IMG/VR virus record: IMGVR_UViG_3300007735_000646
Location: 1 to 33,948 of that record
DNA length: 33,948 bases
Source: a virus
Reading direction: 5' to 3' (one strand)
Part shown: in pieces, positions 31,701 through 33,948 of the stretch
How positions within the stretch are numbered: the first letter of the stretch is position 1
How the letters are laid out: every line of letters begins with the position of its first letter
The notes under the pieces: generated by a model
Database searches by the model: none
Seen by the model: only the letters and a program-made list of their open reading frames with translations
Told to the model about the DNA's origin: nothing
Program-made: the position numbers and the translations under genes

Positions 31701-32024
31701 ATGTTTAACACAAACCAAAACATCGGCCCCTATACATCGGTATCGTGCGAAATAAAACGCACGTTTAAAGGCCACGGCGAATATCGCATAGCTATCTACG
31801 GCGCTTACAACGCCTACGGCTTAATCGGGCCAGAAAAAAACGGGTTAGTAGTTCTCGACGAAACTAAACGCGCCGTTTTATGCGACGAAATAGAAAAAGC
31901 CGATAGCGGTTATTTTGGGCCTACCAAAGGCCAGTATGAAGCTATGGCGGCGTTTAAGGCTATGAAGTGGCCAGAGTTTAGAGAATTTATTAATACGCAT
32001 AACCGTGCGCGTTACTCTATCTAA
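31701..32024 (+). CDS. Hypothetical protein, first gene of the Rep module
   Basis: The 107-aa product begins MFNTNQNIGPYTSVSCEIKR and has a strand-rich first half and helical second half (KGQYEAMAAFKAMKWPEFRE). GGAGAG lies upstream of the ATG. No family recognised. Codon choice (CGC, GGC, TTA) matches the rest of the module. Confidence 0.65.
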   Translation: MFNTNQNIGPYTSVSCEIKRTFKGHGEYRIAIYGAYNAYGLIGPEKNGLVVLDETKRAVLCDEIEKADSGYFGPTKGQYEAMAAFKAMKWPEFREFINTHNRARYSI

Positions 32025-32034
32025 GGGGCTAAAC

Positions 32035-32112
32035 ATGAAAACCCAACTATTTGATAAAGTAATCTACGTTCTAGGTTTTGTTGCGTTAATCGTAATCTGG
32101 CTAACCGCATAA
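32035..32112 (+). CDS. 25-aa membrane peptide
   Basis: The ORF MKTQLFDKVIYVLGFVALIV continues into IWLTA and is almost one membrane helix. AAGGGG lies 6 nt before the ATG, the same site used by its neighbours, which argues it is translated. Function unknown. Confidence 0.5.
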   Translation: MKTQLFDKVIYVLGFVALIVIWLTA

Positions 32113-32122
32113 GGGGTAAAAC

Positions 32123-32881
32123 ATGAAAAACCCCTACAAAACTATCATTAAACAACGCGGTTTAACCTATAAAACTATCTTAGGTGAATCAAGTACTAAA
32201 ACCGTAAAGGGAGAGAAAATAGGATATCTAACGGGTATCGTATACCTTAAACCCGATAACGTTATATGCTCTATGGCTACGTTGGCCGGTTGTATGGCCG
32301 GTTGTTTAGAATCGGCCGGCCGCGGCGCGTTTAATAGCGTACAAAACGCTAGAGTAGCTAAAACTAGGTTTTTCTATGATCATAGAGAATCGTTCATGCT
32401 ATCTCTGGCGGCCGATGTATGGGCGTTAGCTCGACGCGCTAAACGTTTAGGTTTTAACCCTTTGGTGCGGCCCAACGGTACATCGGACATACCATACGAA
32501 AACATTATTATCGTTGACAATAAAAACCTATTCCAATTATTTCCCGATGTACAATTTTATGACTATACAAAACATCCGGCGCGTAATCTGGCCGGTAAAA
32601 CCGCGGGTAACTACGATTTAACGTATAGTTTTAGTGCATTAACGCCTAAACCTATAAGCATAAAGGGTTTAAGTAACCCGCATAACGCACGTACCGCGGT
32701 TGTATTTCAAAAACGCGCCGATATACCTACAACGTTTAGAACGTGGCCGGTTGTCGACGGCGACGATACCGATGTACGACATATAGAGCCGCGCGGCGTT
32801 GTTGTAGCCTTATACGCTAAGGGTAAAGCTAAACGCGATACCGGCGGGTTTGTACAGATTAAAGGGGTTAACTATGCGTAA
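32123..32881 (+). CDS. GP88-family protein
   Basis: The 252-aa protein matches the 'gene product 88' family known from phages and plasmids. KGEKIGYLTGIVYLKP leads to a cysteine cluster (C49, C57, C61) in ICSMATLAGCMAGCLESAGRG, the family signature. ARVAKTRFF and RPNGTSDIPYENI follow, also conserved. The cysteines may hold a metal or cluster; the biochemical function is unknown. Ten of its 18 leucines use TTA. AAGGGG lies 6 nt before the ATG, and its stop overlaps the next gene by 8 nt. Confidence 0.85.
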   Translation: MKNPYKTIIKQRGLTYKTILGESSTKTVKGEKIGYLTGIVYLKPDNVICSMATLAGCMAGCLESAGRGAFNSVQNARVAKTRFFYDHRESFMLSLAADVWALARRAKRLGFNPLVRPNGTSDIPYENIIIVDNKNLFQLFPDVQFYDYTKHPARNLAGKTAGNYDLTYSFSALTPKPISIKGLSNPHNARTAVVFQKRADIPTTFRTWPVVDGDDTDVRHIEPRGVVVALYAKGKAKRDTGGFVQIKGVNYA

Positions 32882-33110
32882 AACAATGATAGCTAAATAC
32901 CGCGGCCGTTGTGCCGATAGCGGCGCGACGATTAACCCCGGCGACGAAATAATCTACGATACAGTGGCCAGAAAATCGTATCTAACGGAGCCGGGCGATA
33001 GCCGCGTAGAGTTTATAACCCTAAACAATCAAGGGACCTATAAAACGTTTACCCGTAACGCCGCCGGCCGATGCATCGACGCGCCGTGTTGCGGTTGTTG
33101 CACTATCTAA
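32874..33110 (+). CDS. Small zinc-binding-like protein
   Basis: The 78-aa product starts MRKTMIAKYRGRCADSGATI. The pattern K-Y-x-G-x-C-x-x-x-G-x-x-I-x-x-G-D is that of small zinc finger-like domains where one Cys is replaced. The end has a cluster, CIDAPCCGCCTI, with four further cysteines. AAGGGG lies 6 nt before this ATG, so I choose it over the in-frame start at 32850. Confidence 0.65.
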   Translation: MRKTMIAKYRGRCADSGATINPGDEIIYDTVARKSYLTEPGDSRVEFITLNNQGTYKTFTRNAAGRCIDAPCCGCCTI

Positions 33111-33121
33111 GGGGCTAAACA

Positions 33122-33334
33122 ATGGATAAATATCAGTTTATAGCCTTAGTTGAGCTACTACGCGCTAAACCAGATAGCGTAGCCATACGCGGCGCGTATC
33201 TGGTTTTAATCGACGGCTTTACACAAACCAGAGCCGCGACAATTTTAGGTTGTCGACAATCAACGGTTAGTCATGCGGTACGGAGAATTAAAAACGCCCA
33301 ACGGTTGGCCAACAACGGAGCCGCACGATACTAG
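33122..33334 (+). CDS. KorA/TrfB-like transcriptional regulator
   Basis: The 70-aa protein resembles the DNA-binding domain of KorA (TrfB) of IncP plasmids. IRGAYLVLIDGFTQTRAATI followed by LGCRQSTVSHAVRRI (about residues 22-56) corresponds to KorA's ARGVLVDGKPQ... helix-turn-helix. It lacks the KorA dimerisation tail. KorA represses plasmid replication and maintenance genes, so a role in controlling the adjacent Rep-like ORF is likely. AAGGGG lies 7 nt before the ATG. A terminator follows. Confidence 0.75.
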   Translation: MDKYQFIALVELLRAKPDSVAIRGAYLVLIDGFTQTRAATILGCRQSTVSHAVRRIKNAQRLANNGAARY

Positions 33335-33354
33335 AGTTAAATAACCCATTAACG

Positions 33355-33380
33355 GCCGCGCTATCATGCGCGGCTTTTTT
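33355..33380 (+). terminator. Rho-independent terminator after KorA-like gene
   Basis: GCCGCGC and GCGCGGC form a perfect 7-bp stem with a TATCAT loop, followed by six T. The ORF at 33398 starts only 18 bp further on, so it needs its own start signal or readthrough. Confidence 0.85.
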
Positions 33381-33397
33381 ATTGCAAAATAGCATTA

Positions 33398-33948
33398 ATG
33401 GAAATAAAACTACCTAAAAAACCTAGAGTTATACAAAAAGAGCAACAACCGGATCAACGACAATTTAGCGTTGTACCGATACGCGCTATTACCGATAGAA
33501 CGTTAACCGGTATGGAATTACGGGTTTTAATGATGTTTTGTAGCTACACAAACCGCGGCGGGTTAACTTGGGTTAGTGTGGCCAGAATAGGAAAGCACTT
33601 AAACGTTAGCACGGTTAGAGCCGCGTTTTTAACCCGTGCGTTGATAGCTAAAGGCTACATAAGGGTTTTATATAAAGGGTTCGCCGGAGAACGCGCACAA
33701 ACCCGCCAGATTATCTACAACGATACGCTATCAGTTGACGAAATAGTTAGCGCAACCGGAGAGCCGGCGCCGTATATGATAGCCAACAATGAAAAAAGCT
33801 TTATAAATCAACAACATAAAGGGGAAAATATGGCTAAGCGTAAATTGTCAATCAAGAGTACTGTAAACGACAATTCATTCAGTAATCTAAAATCGATTGA
33901 TAATGCTAATGAACTAGTTAATGTTGATAGTCAATGGCTAACACTAGA
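33398..33948 (+). CDS. 5' part of winged-helix replication-initiator-like protein (continues at 1-230)
   Basis: The ORF begins with ATG GAA ATA and stays open to the window end, then through 1-230 of the circle, giving 217 aa. Residues about 22-110 look like a winged helix: RQFSVVPIRAITDRTLTGME, VLMMFCSYTNRGGLTWVSVA, then IGKHLNVSTVRAAFLTRALI and GYIRVLYKGFAGERAQTRQI. This layout is common in replication proteins of small plasmids and some phages, but a plain regulator cannot be excluded. No Shine-Dalgarno is visible before 33398. Residue 145 is an ATG with a good AAGGGG, pointing to a second, shorter product. If it is the initiator, it is the only replication starter in this genome. Confidence 0.6.
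   Translation, partial: MEIKLPKKPRVIQKEQQPDQRQFSVVPIRAITDRTLTGMELRVLMMFCSYTNRGGLTWVSVARIGKHLNVSTVRAAFLTRALIAKGYIRVLYKGFAGERAQTRQIIYNDTLSVDEIVSATGEPAPYMIANNEKSFINQQHKGENMAKRKLSIKSTVNDNSFSNLKSIDNANELVNVDSQWLTL
33822..33948. repeat. 127-bp exact terminal repeat, right copy
   Basis: Identical to 1-127. It lies within the winged-helix ORF and allows the sequence to be closed into a circle of 33,821 bp. Confidence 0.95.

Noticed and set aside
1-33948. CRISPR array, insertion sequence or transposase
   Set aside because: No regularly spaced repeats and no transposase-like protein were found on either strand.

Overview
The window is a complete, circularly closing genome of a podovirus-like tailed phage of about 33.8 kb. 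The first 127 bases are repeated exactly at the end (1-127 = 33822-33948), so the unit length is 33,821 bp. One gene is cut by the arbitrary linear ends: an ORF starts at 33398 and continues in frame into 1-230. The host cannot be read directly. Moderate GC and protein style suggest a Gram-negative, perhaps freshwater betaproteobacterial, host; this is a weak inference, while the two-component spanin does require a Gram-negative envelope.

Layout. (1) 231-960 is a long non-coding leader with a G-quadruplex-capable tract, hairpins and one copy of a 21-bp palindromic operator. (2) 961-10056 holds a small SSB-tailed protein, terminase small and large subunits, a gp13-like acetyltransferase-fold protein, small conserved proteins, T7-type portal, a Bbp19-like protein, scaffold, major capsid protein and a putative decoration protein. 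A roughly 740-bp interval before the capsid gene carries a terminator, a promoter, a candidate pseudoknotted small RNA, a small Zn-ribbon ORF and a strong promoter. (3) 10128-23256 holds tail tubular proteins A and B, internal virion (ejection) proteins including a 1000-aa one, a T7-type tail fibre, a LamG/SPRY-like receptor protein and a probable fibre chaperone. (4) 23249-26006 is a lysis cassette of small membrane proteins, a lipoprotein, a holin candidate, Rz with embedded Rz1, and a GH19 endolysin. (5) 26003-29437, minus strand, is an early operon: winged-helix protein, YqaJ exonuclease, ERF annealing protein, a double-HTH repressor and small proteins. (6) 29579-31357, plus strand, holds a ribbon-helix-helix protein, RusA resolvase and small proteins. 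Operons 5 and 6 diverge from a compact switch with two face-to-face promoters, each overlapped by the same 21-bp palindrome found in the leader.

(7) 31701-33948 plus 1-230 is a module that looks foreign to the rest. It carries a GP88-family protein, a zinc-binding-like protein, a KorA/TrfB-like regulator and a winged-helix replication-initiator-like protein. Its genes share an AAGGGG ribosome-binding site and prefer TTA for leucine, whereas the capsid gene prefers TTG. The phage part has T7-like virion genes but I see no DNA polymerase, RNA polymerase, primase, helicase or integrase. My best reading is a phage-plasmid: a podovirus that replicates or persists with a plasmid-derived Rep/KorA module, controlled by a repressor with three operators. 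This is inference; a chimeric assembly must be excluded with reads.
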